Part shown: positions 1 to 5,674 of the stretch, one piece after another | Layout of the letters: each line of letters opens with the position of its first letter | Position numbering within the stretch: position 1 is the stretch's first letter | DNA from: JAHJEM01 sp043805315 | Lineage (GTDB): Archaea; Nanobdellota; Nanobdellia; Woesearchaeales; JAHJEM01 | Direction: 5' to 3' | NCBI GenBank assembly: GCA_043805315.1 | Contig: JAZDID010000131.1 | Coordinates: 1-6,085, forward strand | DNA length: 6,085 nt | Position numbers and translations under genes: made by a program | Notes under the pieces: model-generated | The model's input: only the letters and a program-made list of their open reading frames with translations | Databases searched by the model: none | What the model was told of the DNA's origin: nothing

Positions 1-1
1 C

Positions 2-55
2 AAGGACATCCGCCATGCAAACGACAAGATTGCAAACGCCAAAACAGCCCAATAA
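2..55 (+). CDS. Possible C-terminal end of an upstream gene (partial)
   Basis: One frame is open from the left edge to a TAA at 53-55 and encodes 17 residues ending in NAKTAQ. Its codons (AAG, GAC, ATC, GCA, AAC) resemble those of the genes downstream, and the sequence turns abruptly A-rich right after the stop, as at a gene end. The residues do not resemble the usual end of GrpE, the common upstream neighbour of DnaK, and I cannot name the protein. With so few codons this could be chance; the other two forward frames are also open over this stretch. Confidence 0.3.
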   Translation, partial: KDIRHANDKIANAKTAQ

Positions 56-94
56 AATAAAAAATCTTAAAAAAACCAAAAAAAATAATATAAA

Positions 95-104
95 AAATAT
101 AAAA
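95..104 (+). promoter_or_regulatory. Probable TATA box of the dnaK transcript
   Basis: The stretch AAATATAAAA lies in an extremely A-rich leader (56-128). With the archaeal spacing of about 26 nt from TATA centre to start site, transcription would begin near 125, giving a leader of about 20 nt that contains the ribosome site at 131-136. The whole region is so A-rich that other TATA-like positions exist (for example around 85-92), so the exact box is uncertain. No CIRCE-type inverted repeat, the bacterial HrcA heat-shock operator, is present. Confidence 0.45.
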
Positions 105-130
105 CAATAAAAAATCAAGAAAACGAGATT

Positions 131-136
131 GGAGGA
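131..136 (+). promoter_or_regulatory. Ribosome binding site of dnaK, fixes the start at 144
   Basis: GGAGGA is followed by 7 nt and then ATG at 144-146. An in-frame TTG at 129 would place this site inside the coding region, so the ATG is preferred. The protein from 144 begins MSEKIIGIDLGTT, which matches the normal beginning of DnaK. Confidence 0.85.
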
Positions 137-143
137 ACGGAAA

Positions 144-2093
144 ATGAGCGAAAAAATCATCGGTATTGATCTTGGAACGACATTCTCAGCAGCAGCAGTC
201 ATGGAAGGAGGAAAACCCGTCATCATCCCGAACGCAGAAGGGCAGAGGATTACACCATCCGTGGTGAGTGTGAGTGAGGATGGCGAGCGCCTTGTCGGCC
301 AGGTGGCACGGAACCAGGCAATCTCAAATCCAGAGCACACTGTGCGGAGCATCAAGAGGCACATGGGTGAGGACTTCAAGGTTCCTGTCTGGGGCAGAGA
401 TTATACTCCTCAGGAGATCAGCGCCATGATCCTGCAGAAGCTCAAGACAGATGCAGAGGCATATCTTGGCCAGAAGATAAAAAAGGCAGTCATCACAGTA
501 CCTGCCTATTTCCAGGACAGCCAAAGGCAGGCGACAAAGGATGCAGGACGGATCGCAGGGCTCGAAGTCTTGCGCATTGTCAATGAGCCGACTGCTGCAA
601 GCCTTGCCTACGGGCTAGACAAGCAAGAGCATGATCATACAATTCTTGTCTTTGACTTTGGCGGAGGCACTTTTGACGTCTCTATCCGTGAGCATGGCCA
701 GGGAGTCTTTGAGGTCAAGGCAACAAATGGAGACACCCATCTCGGCGGTGATGACATCGACGACTTGATCATCGACTGGCTTGCCATGGATTTCAAGAAG
801 AAATACGGCATTGACCTTCGGGAGGACAAGACTGCATTGCAGCGGCTGAAAGAGGCTGCTGAAAAGGCGAAGATAGAGCTCTCTGCAAAACTCAAGACCG
901 ACATCAACCTGCCGTTCATCACTGCAGACAAGCAAGGGCCAAAGCACTTGAATATCGAATTGACCAGGGCCAAGCTTGAGCAGATGATCGAGCCAATCCT
1001 GAAGCGCCTGGAAGAGCCGACCAAGCTGGCATTAAAGGATGCCAAGATGACTGCAAAAGACATTGACCGGGTGATCCTTGTCGGCGGCAGCACGAGGATT
1101 CCTGCTGTGCAGGAGCTCATCAAGAGACTCTTGGAAAAAGAAGGGGACAAGTCAGTCAATCCTGACGAGGCAGTCGCCTTAGGTGCAGCGATCCAGGCAG
1201 CAATCCTGGCTGGAGAGATCAAGGATGTCCTTTTGCTGGATGTCACTCCCTTAAGCCTGGGCATTGAAACTTTAGGAGGAGTCATGACCGGCATGATTCA
1301 GAGGAACACGACCATCCCGACCAAGAAGAGCCAGATATTCAGCACGGCATCTGACAGCCAGCCTGCAGTGAGCATCCATGTCCTGCAAGGAGAAAGGAGC
1401 ATGGCAGCTGACAACAAATCTTTGGGAAGGTTTGACCTTATCGGAATCCCTCCTGCACCGCGGGGAGTGCCGCAGATCGAGGTCACGTTTGACATTGATG
1501 CGAACGGCATTGTCCATGTCAGCGCAAAGGACCTCGGCACTGGAAAAGAGCAGAGCATCAAGATAACGAGCACGACCAACCTGTCCAAGGAAGAGATTGA
1601 CAAGATGCAGAAAGATGCAGCGCAGTATGCTGAGGAAGACCTGAGGAAGAAAGAGGACATAGAGATCATCAACCATGCAGACACGCTCATCTACTCGACA
1701 GAGAAGCTGTTTGAGGATGTGAAAGGCAAGGTGGACTCGAAAGAGCTTGATGAGGTCAAGAGCGGGATTGACGAGCTCAAGAAGCTCATGGAGCCAGAGA
1801 AAAAGGACGTGCCGGCAATAAAGCAGAAGATGGAAGACATCAATAAGAAAGTCCAGAAGATGACCACTGAGATGTACCAGAAGGTTGCGCAAGAGCAGGC
1901 GCGCCAGTCTGCTGGAAAATCAGATAGCCAGGAAGATGCTGAGCAGGATGCGCATGCGCAACAGGACAGCCAGCAAGAGGATGGCAAGGACAATGTGGTT
2001 GACGCTGACTTCAAAGAGGTTGAGAAGGAAAAGGATAATGATAAGGACAAGAATGACAAGGATATAAATTCCAGGAAGAAATCGAGGAAGTGA
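144..2093 (+). CDS. dnaK: Molecular chaperone DnaK (Hsp70)
   Basis: This is the cytosolic ATP-dependent chaperone that binds exposed hydrophobic segments of unfolded proteins, working with DnaJ (encoded at 2667-3815) and normally GrpE. It is 649 aa. The ATPase domain covers about residues 1-360: phosphate-1 loop GIDLGTT (7-13), catalytic Lys71 in IKRHMG, VPAYFQDSQRQATKDAG, phosphate-2 loop DFGGGTFDVS (171-180; Thr176 matches E. coli Thr199) and the adenosine motif ILVGGSTRIP. The interdomain linker VLLLD is at 362-366. The substrate-binding beta domain (HVLQGER, ADNKSLG, PAPRGVPQIEVTFDIDANGI) is followed by an alpha-helical lid. The ATPase domain lacks the roughly 24-residue insertion found in E. 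coli DnaK, so it is of the shorter Gram-positive/archaeal type. The usual terminal motif VVDADFKEV (618-626) is followed by an extra 23-residue Lys/Asp-rich tail. Its stop overlaps the next gene by one base. Identification is essentially certain. Confidence 0.98.
   Translation: MSEKIIGIDLGTTFSAAAVMEGGKPVIIPNAEGQRITPSVVSVSEDGERLVGQVARNQAISNPEHTVRSIKRHMGEDFKVPVWGRDYTPQEISAMILQKLKTDAEAYLGQKIKKAVITVPAYFQDSQRQATKDAGRIAGLEVLRIVNEPTAASLAYGLDKQEHDHTILVFDFGGGTFDVSIREHGQGVFEVKATNGDTHLGGDDIDDLIIDWLAMDFKKKYGIDLREDKTALQRLKEAAEKAKIELSAKLKTDINLPFITADKQGPKHLNIELTRAKLEQMIEPILKRLEEPTKLALKDAKMTAKDIDRVILVGGSTRIPAVQELIKRLLEKEGDKSVNPDEAVALGAAIQAAILAGEIKDVLLLDVTPLSLGIETLGGVMTGMIQRNTTIPTKKSQIFSTASDSQPAVSIHVLQGERSMAADNKSLGRFDLIGIPPAPRGVPQIEVTFDIDANGIVHVSAKDLGTGKEQSIKITSTTNLSKEEIDKMQKDAAQYAEEDLRKKEDIEIINHADTLIYSTEKLFEDVKGKVDSKELDEVKSGIDELKKLMEPEKKDVPAIKQKMEDINKKVQKMTTEMYQKVAQEQARQSAGKSDSQEDAEQDAHAQQDSQQEDGKDNVVDADFKEVEKEKDNDKDKNDKDINSRKKSRK
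2084..2087 (+). promoter_or_regulatory. Ribosome binding site inside dnaK for the overlapping gene
   Basis: GAGG in the last dnaK codons lies 5 nt before ATG 2093-2095. The dnaK stop TGA (2091-2093) shares its last base with this ATG, a TGATG arrangement typical of translational coupling. Other in-frame starts are GTG 2090 and ATG 2099, so the start may shift by one or two codons; ATG 2099 would be 11 nt from the site. Confidence 0.55.
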
Positions 2094-2404
2094 TGCTGAT
2101 GGCAAAAAACAAGAAGAGAGAAGAGAAAACAGATAAGGAAAGGACTGAGGGGAAAGAAGAGAAACCTGAAGGACCTGGGCAGTTCAAGAGCCAGGGAGAC
2201 AAGGACCAGGTCTACCAGCTGTTCGGGTTGAGCATTGTCAAGCAGATTGACCAGAAGACACGGCAGGTCCACCTGGAGATCAAGTCAAAAGTTGAAGGCC
2301 TGCCGATTGCAGAGGCGATCTTGCTGGTTGAAGGCTGGCTCCAGGCAGAGAAGGAAAAGCTCATCGGCCCGGTCTTCCACCCGAAAAAGGATGTGAATCC
2401 GTAA
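2093..2404 (+). CDS. Unrecognised 103-aa protein coupled to dnaK
   Basis: I do not recognise this family. Residues 1-39 are highly charged and rich in Lys and Glu, with Gly/Pro near 25-29, and are probably disordered. Residues 40-103 look like a small compact domain: a VYQLFGLSIVKQID segment, a likely beta strand (QVHLEIKSKVEG) and a hydrophobic helix (PIAEAILLVEGWLQAEKEKL), ending in PVFHPKKDVNP. There is no signal peptide, membrane segment, J-domain HPD motif or GrpE-like sequence. It overlaps the dnaK stop by 1 nt and must share its transcript, so it is probably made in proportion to DnaK. A role with DnaK (cofactor, adaptor or nucleotide exchange) is only an inference from position. Codon use matches dnaK, supporting a real gene. 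The run of alternating Lys and Glu at the start continues the charged character of the DnaK tail encoded just upstream. Confidence 0.8.
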   Translation: MLMAKNKKREEKTDKERTEGKEEKPEGPGQFKSQGDKDQVYQLFGLSIVKQIDQKTRQVHLEIKSKVEGLPIAEAILLVEGWLQAEKEKLIGPVFHPKKDVNP

Positions 2405-2406
2405 GG

Positions 2407-2442
2407 AAGAGGCAGCTGCGACCTGCGTCCTGTTGTCCTCTT
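2407..2442 (+). terminator. Weak hairpin after the dnaK operon, possible terminator
   Basis: AAGAGG at 2407-2412 can pair with CCTCTT at 2437-2442 around a 24-nt loop that itself contains the palindrome GCAGCTGC (2412-2419). It begins 2 nt after the stop of the small gene and is followed by TTTGTTACTTGATT. The stem is short, the loop long and there is no solid T run, so this is a weak candidate. Confidence 0.2.
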
Positions 2443-2498
2443 TGTTACTTGATTAGATATTAATTTCCCTGATACCTCCTTTCATTCAACCCAAGTCC

Positions 2499-2525
2499 GG
2501 GTGGTGGAAGGGGGTGGCGGGTGGG
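2499..2525 (+). other. G-rich run with G-quadruplex potential
   Basis: Four G tracts of three or more occur on the plus strand: 2499-2501, 2510-2514, 2519-2521 and 2523-2525, separated by 8, 4 and 1 nt, with additional GG pairs inside the first and second spacers. This could fold as a three-layer or two-layer G-quadruplex in the non-template strand or in RNA read through from the dnaK operon. It sits about 100 nt ahead of the dnaJ TATA box and runs into the first copy of the tandem repeat. Fold is inferred from sequence only. Confidence 0.45.
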
Positions 2526-2567
2526 CACAATCCAAACTAGGAGGCAGGTGGGCACAATCGAGACTAA
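2514..2567 (+). repeat. 27-bp direct tandem repeat, two copies
   Basis: Copies 2514-2540 and 2541-2567 match at 22 of 27 positions, with a perfect 13-bp core GGTGGGCACAATC at 2520-2532 and 2547-2559. Mismatches are at 2515, 2519, 2533, 2535 and 2540 of the first copy. The second copy ends about 60 nt before the dnaJ TATA box, where an upstream regulator site could lie. Because the unit is a multiple of three it also reads as a nine-residue repeat in a spurious open frame, which I do not consider a gene. Confidence 0.75.
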
Positions 2568-2627
2568 CCCTCGAGTTGGCTTTTTCCAGGAACATAATCA
2601 AGCCTGCTTCCTGCCTGTGTGCAAACA

Positions 2628-2639
2628 TTTTTATAATAA
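2628..2639 (+). promoter_or_regulatory. TATA box of dnaJ
   Basis: TTTTTATAATAA is preceded by the purine-containing GCAAACA (2621-2627), which fits a BRE element. Transcription would start near 2660, about 7 nt before ATG 2667, so the dnaJ message should be leaderless or nearly so. This agrees with the absence of a good GGAGG site there (only GAAGG at 2651-2655, 11 nt away and at or before the predicted RNA start). Confidence 0.75.
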
Positions 2640-2666
2640 CACCAATGACTGAAGGCCTGATTTCCT

Positions 2667-3815
2667 ATGGCAAAAGACTATTACAAAACCCTTGGCGTGA
2701 ACAAGAGTGCATCCAAAGAGGATATCAAGAAGTCCTACAAGGAGCTTGCCAAGAAATTCCATCCTGACCTGAACAAGAGCCCTGATGCAGAAGCAAGGTT
2801 CAAGGAGATCAGTGAGGCATTCTCAGTCTTGAGCGATGACCAGAAGCGAGGGCAGTATGACCAGTTCGGATCTGATGCGTTTAAGTATTCGACACAAGGA
2901 GGAGGTCCTGATTTCTCAGGATTCAATTACAGGGATTTCGGCAATTTCCATTTTGACTCAGACATTAATTTCGACGATATCTTCGAGAGCTTTTTCGGCC
3001 CATCTTTCAGCGGCAGTTCTGGCAGGAGGAGCAGACAGCAGAGAGGTGCAGACCTCCAATACAACCTGGAGATCACGCTTGAAGATGCAGCTTTCGGCAC
3101 CAAGAAAATCATTGAATTCAAGAAGAACTCTGCCTGTACAGAATGCAATGGCAGGGGAGGGGAAGGCATCACGACCTGTGACAAATGCAACGGATCCGGT
3201 GTCCTGCGGGAGACAGCCCGGACTCCCTTTGGCATCTTCCAGACCCAGACAAGCTGCAGGCATTGCAATGGGACTGGCCAGAAGATCAAGAATGTCTGTA
3301 GGGAATGCAGGGGGGCAGGCATTGTCAAGAGCCAGAAGAAGATAGAAGTGAAGATTCCTGCAGGAGTCGATGAAGGAAACCATCTCAGGATTGAGGGCGA
3401 GGGTGAGGCAGGCAGGAACAATAGCCAGCCTGGCAATCTCTATGTGGCCATCCACATCAGGAACCATGAGTATTTCCAGCGAGTCCGCAATGATATCTCC
3501 ATCGACGTGCCGGTCAGCTTTGTCCAGGCAGCGCTCGGTGACGAGATCATCGTGCCGACATTGAAAGGAGAAGCCAAGCTGCGCATTCCAAAAGGCACGC
3601 AGTCAGGGACTGTCTTCAAGATGGCAGGGAAAGGCCTTCCTTCCTTGAATTCCTATCGGATAGGAGACCAGAATGTGCGGGTGTATGTCGAAGTGCCGGA
3701 AAAGCTGACGAGACAGCAGCAAGAGCTCTTGGCAGACTTTGCAGCAGCATCAGGAGAAGAGGCTCGGCCGCAGGAAGGGTTTTTTGAGAAGATAAAGAGG
3801 AAGTTTAGCCCATAA
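2667..3815 (+). CDS. dnaJ: Chaperone co-factor DnaJ (type I Hsp40)
   Basis: This cytosolic co-chaperone delivers unfolded substrates to DnaK and stimulates its ATPase. At 382 aa it is a full-length type I protein. The J-domain is residues 1-70, with the essential HPD at 32-34 and QYDQFG at its end. A Gly/Phe/Asp-rich linker follows (about 78-120). The cysteine-rich zinc domain has four CxxCxGxG motifs: C157/C160, C171/C174, C197/C200 and C211/C214, enough for two zinc ions. The C-terminal peptide-binding domains (QKKIEVKIPAGVDEGNHLRI, GDEIIVPTL, FKMAGKGLP) follow, and the protein ends in GFFEKIKRKFSP. The spacer between the first two zinc motifs is 6 residues against about 9 in E. coli. The start is ATG 2667, directly after a TATA box, so dnaJ is transcribed separately from dnaK. 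Identification is firm. Confidence 0.97.
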   Translation: MAKDYYKTLGVNKSASKEDIKKSYKELAKKFHPDLNKSPDAEARFKEISEAFSVLSDDQKRGQYDQFGSDAFKYSTQGGGPDFSGFNYRDFGNFHFDSDINFDDIFESFFGPSFSGSSGRRSRQQRGADLQYNLEITLEDAAFGTKKIIEFKKNSACTECNGRGGEGITTCDKCNGSGVLRETARTPFGIFQTQTSCRHCNGTGQKIKNVCRECRGAGIVKSQKKIEVKIPAGVDEGNHLRIEGEGEAGRNNSQPGNLYVAIHIRNHEYFQRVRNDISIDVPVSFVQAALGDEIIVPTLKGEAKLRIPKGTQSGTVFKMAGKGLPSLNSYRIGDQNVRVYVEVPEKLTRQQQELLADFAAASGEEARPQEGFFEKIKRKFSP

Positions 3816-3844
3816 AAATCCTGTCTCTACTAAAAAATAGAAAT

Positions 3845-3854
3845 CTTTATATAT
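3845..3854 (+). promoter_or_regulatory. TATA box of the lipoprotein gene
   Basis: CTTTATATAT is a near-perfect archaeal TATA box, preceded by the A-rich TAGAAAT that can serve as BRE. Transcription would start near 3876, giving a leader of about 45 nt before TTG 3921. It lies 30 nt after the dnaJ stop, with no T-rich terminator in between, so some dnaJ read-through is possible. Confidence 0.8.
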
Positions 3855-3910
3855 GCTCTTGAATTTGCCTCTTTGTAATCAGTGTGTGAATTGTTTTAAA
3901 AATCATAGCG

Positions 3911-3918
3911 GGTGGTGA
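3911..3918 (+). promoter_or_regulatory. Ribosome site GGTGGTGA before the lipoprotein start
   Basis: GGTGA at 3914-3918 matches part of the sequence complementary to the archaeal 16S 3' end (GGAGGTGA) and favours TTG 3921 as the start. In-frame GTG codons at 3912 and 3915 lie within this site and have no better site upstream, though they cannot be excluded. The nearby ATG at 3931 is out of frame. Confidence 0.45.
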
Positions 3919-3920
3919 AT

Positions 3921-5195
3921 TTGGGAAAACATGACGTAAGCTATCTATTGGTTGCTATCATTATCGTGAGTGCAGCATTCCTTATTGCCTGCACGCCAAC
4001 AACGCCAAAGCCAGGCCAGGGAGGGAATGAAACCCTGATCACTGGAAACAGCATCGATGAGAGCCTGATAGATATCAACGAGCCGAAAACGACTCCATCA
4101 GAAAATGGGCAGGCGACTGCGCCAGAAGAGAAAAAGACAGCTTCAGGAGAGGCTCAGAAGAAAGATGACCTTAAAGGTGTCGAGATACCTGCCAAGTACG
4201 CGAATATCAATATCAAGAAATACGCAGTCGAGGGCGAGGTCATTACGCTCGCTCCAGAAGCATATGATCCTGACGGCGACAAGGTTGTCTATACGTTCAG
4301 CAAGCCCTTTGACCGGTACGGCAAGTGGGAGACCAAGGAAGGGGATGCAGGATTCTATCCAGTGACGGTAACAGCGTCTGACGGCACGCTTAACTCTTCG
4401 CAGGAGGTCCTTATCGTGGTCAAGCCCTCGAATAAGGCACCTATCCTGAACTGCCCTGCAGAGATCACGGCGCAGGAAGGGGAGACGATCACCCTGGACT
4501 GCACAGCAGAAGACAAGGAAGGCGACCAGATCATCTGGGAATACTCTGGCTGGATGACCCAGAAGACCAAGGAGACCACGTTCGATTCAGCAGGAAACTA
4601 TAAGACCCATGTCAAGGTCTCTGACGGAAACAAGGCCTCTGAACGCGATATCACCATCACAGTCAAGAATGTGAACCGTGCGCCTGTGCTTGAAGAGCTG
4701 GAGCCTATCACGGTCACTGAAGCGGACACGGTGCGCATGAAGCCTGCGGCAAAAGACCCAGACCAGGATGCCGTGACCTTCACCTTCGGCGCGCCCTTGG
4801 ACAAGGACGGCGTCTGGAAGACCAAGAAGGGAGACAAAGGCACGTATGACATCGCGGTGACAGCGTCTGACGGCACCCTAACTGACATGAAGAAGGTGAG
4901 CATCACAGTCCAGAAGCTCAACACTGCTCCAGTGCTGAAGCAGATCCAGCCCATCACAGTCAATGAGGGAGAGACGATCAAGCTCACTATCGATGCCACA
5001 GACCCGGAGAACGACAAGGTCATCATCACCGTCTCTGGATGGATGGACTCTGACGAATACACGACGACCTATGATGACGCAGGCACGCACACGGTGATTG
5101 TGACAGCGTCTGACGGCTTCCTCGAGACGAGCCAGAACGTGACGGTCAACGTCATCAACAGCAACAGGCCGCCGGTGTTCAGGATACCGGTGTGA
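3921..5195 (+). CDS. Exported lipoprotein with four Ig/cadherin-like domains
   Basis: This is a surface-anchored protein of 424 aa, probably adhesive or structural; no enzyme motif is seen. Residues 1-23 form a signal peptide with a long hydrophobic core ending in the lipobox LIAC, so Cys24 should carry the membrane lipid. A Thr/Pro/Glu/Lys-rich spacer (about 25-86) lifts the rest away from the membrane. Four beta-sandwich repeats of 81-82 residues follow, at about 87-174, 175-255, 256-337 and 338-420. Each has an EGE/EAD strand, an acidic motif (DPDGD, DKEGD, DPDQD, DPEND) likely to bind calcium, and an SDG motif (Ser153, 234, 316, 397). Repeats 1 and 3 resemble each other (GKWETKEGDAG, GVWKTKKGDKG), as do 2 and 4 (both SGWM), so the order is A-B-A-B. 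Only repeat 2 has cysteines (178, 194). The gene has its own promoter and terminator. The domain class (PKD, cadherin or generic Ig-like) is uncertain. Confidence 0.88.
   Translation: MGKHDVSYLLVAIIIVSAAFLIACTPTTPKPGQGGNETLITGNSIDESLIDINEPKTTPSENGQATAPEEKKTASGEAQKKDDLKGVEIPAKYANINIKKYAVEGEVITLAPEAYDPDGDKVVYTFSKPFDRYGKWETKEGDAGFYPVTVTASDGTLNSSQEVLIVVKPSNKAPILNCPAEITAQEGETITLDCTAEDKEGDQIIWEYSGWMTQKTKETTFDSAGNYKTHVKVSDGNKASERDITITVKNVNRAPVLEELEPITVTEADTVRMKPAAKDPDQDAVTFTFGAPLDKDGVWKTKKGDKGTYDIAVTASDGTLTDMKKVSITVQKLNTAPVLKQIQPITVNEGETIKLTIDATDPENDKVIITVSGWMDSDEYTTTYDDAGTHTVIVTASDGFLETSQNVTVNVINSNRPPVFRIPV
4177..5186 (+). repeat. Four tandem Ig-like repeat units in the coding sequence
   Basis: The units are 243-246 nt long. 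The aligned TCTGACGG falls at 4377, 4620, 4866 and 5109, giving intervals of 243, 246 and 243 nt. DNA identity is highest around this motif: ACAGCGTCTGACGGC is exact in units 1, 3 and 4 (4371, 4860, 5103) but not in unit 2. Units 2 and 4 share GGAGACGATCA or GAGACGATCA near their beginnings. Confidence 0.8.
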
Positions 5196-5200
5196 GCATA

Positions 5201-5225
5201 TTTTTCATTTTTTTTAAGTTTTTTT
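5201..5225 (+). terminator. Poly-T terminator of the lipoprotein gene
   Basis: Three T tracts, of 5 (5201-5205), 8 (5208-5215) and 7 (5219-5225), start 6 nt after the stop codon. No stable hairpin precedes them, which is the normal form of an archaeal intrinsic terminator. Confidence 0.75.
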
Positions 5226-5277
5226 CGATTGTTTGAATAAAGAGTATAGAGTAGATGAAAAATTTGATGAAAAAATT

Positions 5278-5283
5278 GGGAGG
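5278..5283 (+). promoter_or_regulatory. Ribosome binding site that fixes the start at 5291
   Basis: GGGAGG lies 7 nt before ATG 5291. An in-frame ATG at 5255 would put this site inside the gene and has no site of its own, so the 12-residue extension is probably untranslated. Confidence 0.75.
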
Positions 5284-5290
5284 AAAGAAC

Positions 5291-5635
5291 ATGGCCACAG
5301 CTGTAAAACAAATGGAAAATGCGTCGGAAACTCCAGCAATGGAAAAAAGGATCGATGTCTGGATAAAACTTACTGAAAAAGGACCTGACCTCGAGAGTAT
5401 GGTTGTTGAAGGCATCGACAATATTCCTCACAGAGAAAAAATCATACCTTTGTTTATCCCTCTTACAGATATCGTGTACATTCCACAAGAGGTTTCAGAG
5501 TATCCCTATATCATGCAAAGAATCTACACGAAAACCCATGACAAAACAGTCATGCAATTCCCTGAACCGAAGGTGAGAAGGAGCATCTCCGAAGGCACAC
5601 CGTACAGGCATGTACAGTATGCATTGCACTTGTGA
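5291..5635 (+). CDS. Unrecognised 114-aa protein, intact copy of a duplicated family
   Basis: I do not recognise the family. The first 20 residues look like a loose leader. Residues 22-113 form a domain shared with the broken gene downstream: VWIKLTEKG at 23-31, LE at 34-35, IPQE at 64-67, IYTKTHD at 78-84, FPEP at 90-93 and EGTPYRHVQY at 101-110. The pattern suggests a small soluble mixed alpha/beta domain with conserved Trp, Tyr-Arg and Pro; there is no signal peptide, membrane helix or metal site. It is visibly poorer in G+C than dnaK and the lipoprotein gene, which hints at different ancestry. No clear TATA box was found between the poly-T terminator and the start, although TTTGAATAA near 5232-5240 is at a possible distance. 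A strong ribosome site supports real translation. Function unknown. Confidence 0.75.
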   Translation: MATAVKQMENASETPAMEKRIDVWIKLTEKGPDLESMVVEGIDNIPHREKIIPLFIPLTDIVYIPQEVSEYPYIMQRIYTKTHDKTVMQFPEPKVRRSISEGTPYRHVQYALHL

Positions 5636-5674
5636 TTCTATCTGAAAAAAATACAAGGCGAACAGAAAGAGAAC

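Noticed and set aside
129..143. TTG start at 129 adding five residues to DnaK
   Set aside because: It would place the strong GGAGGA ribosome site inside the gene; ATG 144 gives the normal DnaK beginning at ideal spacing.
56..143. CIRCE or other inverted-repeat heat-shock operator before dnaK
   Set aside because: The leader is simply A-rich and contains no spaced inverted repeat of useful length.
635..1892. Long minus-strand open frames under dnaK (219 and 206 codons)
   Set aside because: They are antisense to a certain gene, have low-complexity Ser/Leu/Phe-rich products and no recognisable domain or ribosome site.
2501..2767. 88-codon open frame with a nine-residue repeat (GGRWAQSRL)
   Set aside because: It crosses the dnaJ TATA box and 100 nt of the certain dnaJ gene in another frame, and the amino-acid repeat is just the 27-bp DNA repeat being read.
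2927..3467. Two overlapping 169-codon minus-strand frames and one plus-strand frame under dnaJ
   Set aside because: They are shadows of dnaJ created by its codon bias; no domain is visible.
3816..3844. Terminator after dnaJ
   Set aside because: The stretch is A-rich on the coding strand with no T tract or stem before the next promoter.
5255..5290. ATG 5255 as start of the 114-aa protein
   Set aside because: No ribosome site precedes it, while GGGAGG lies 7 nt before ATG 5291.
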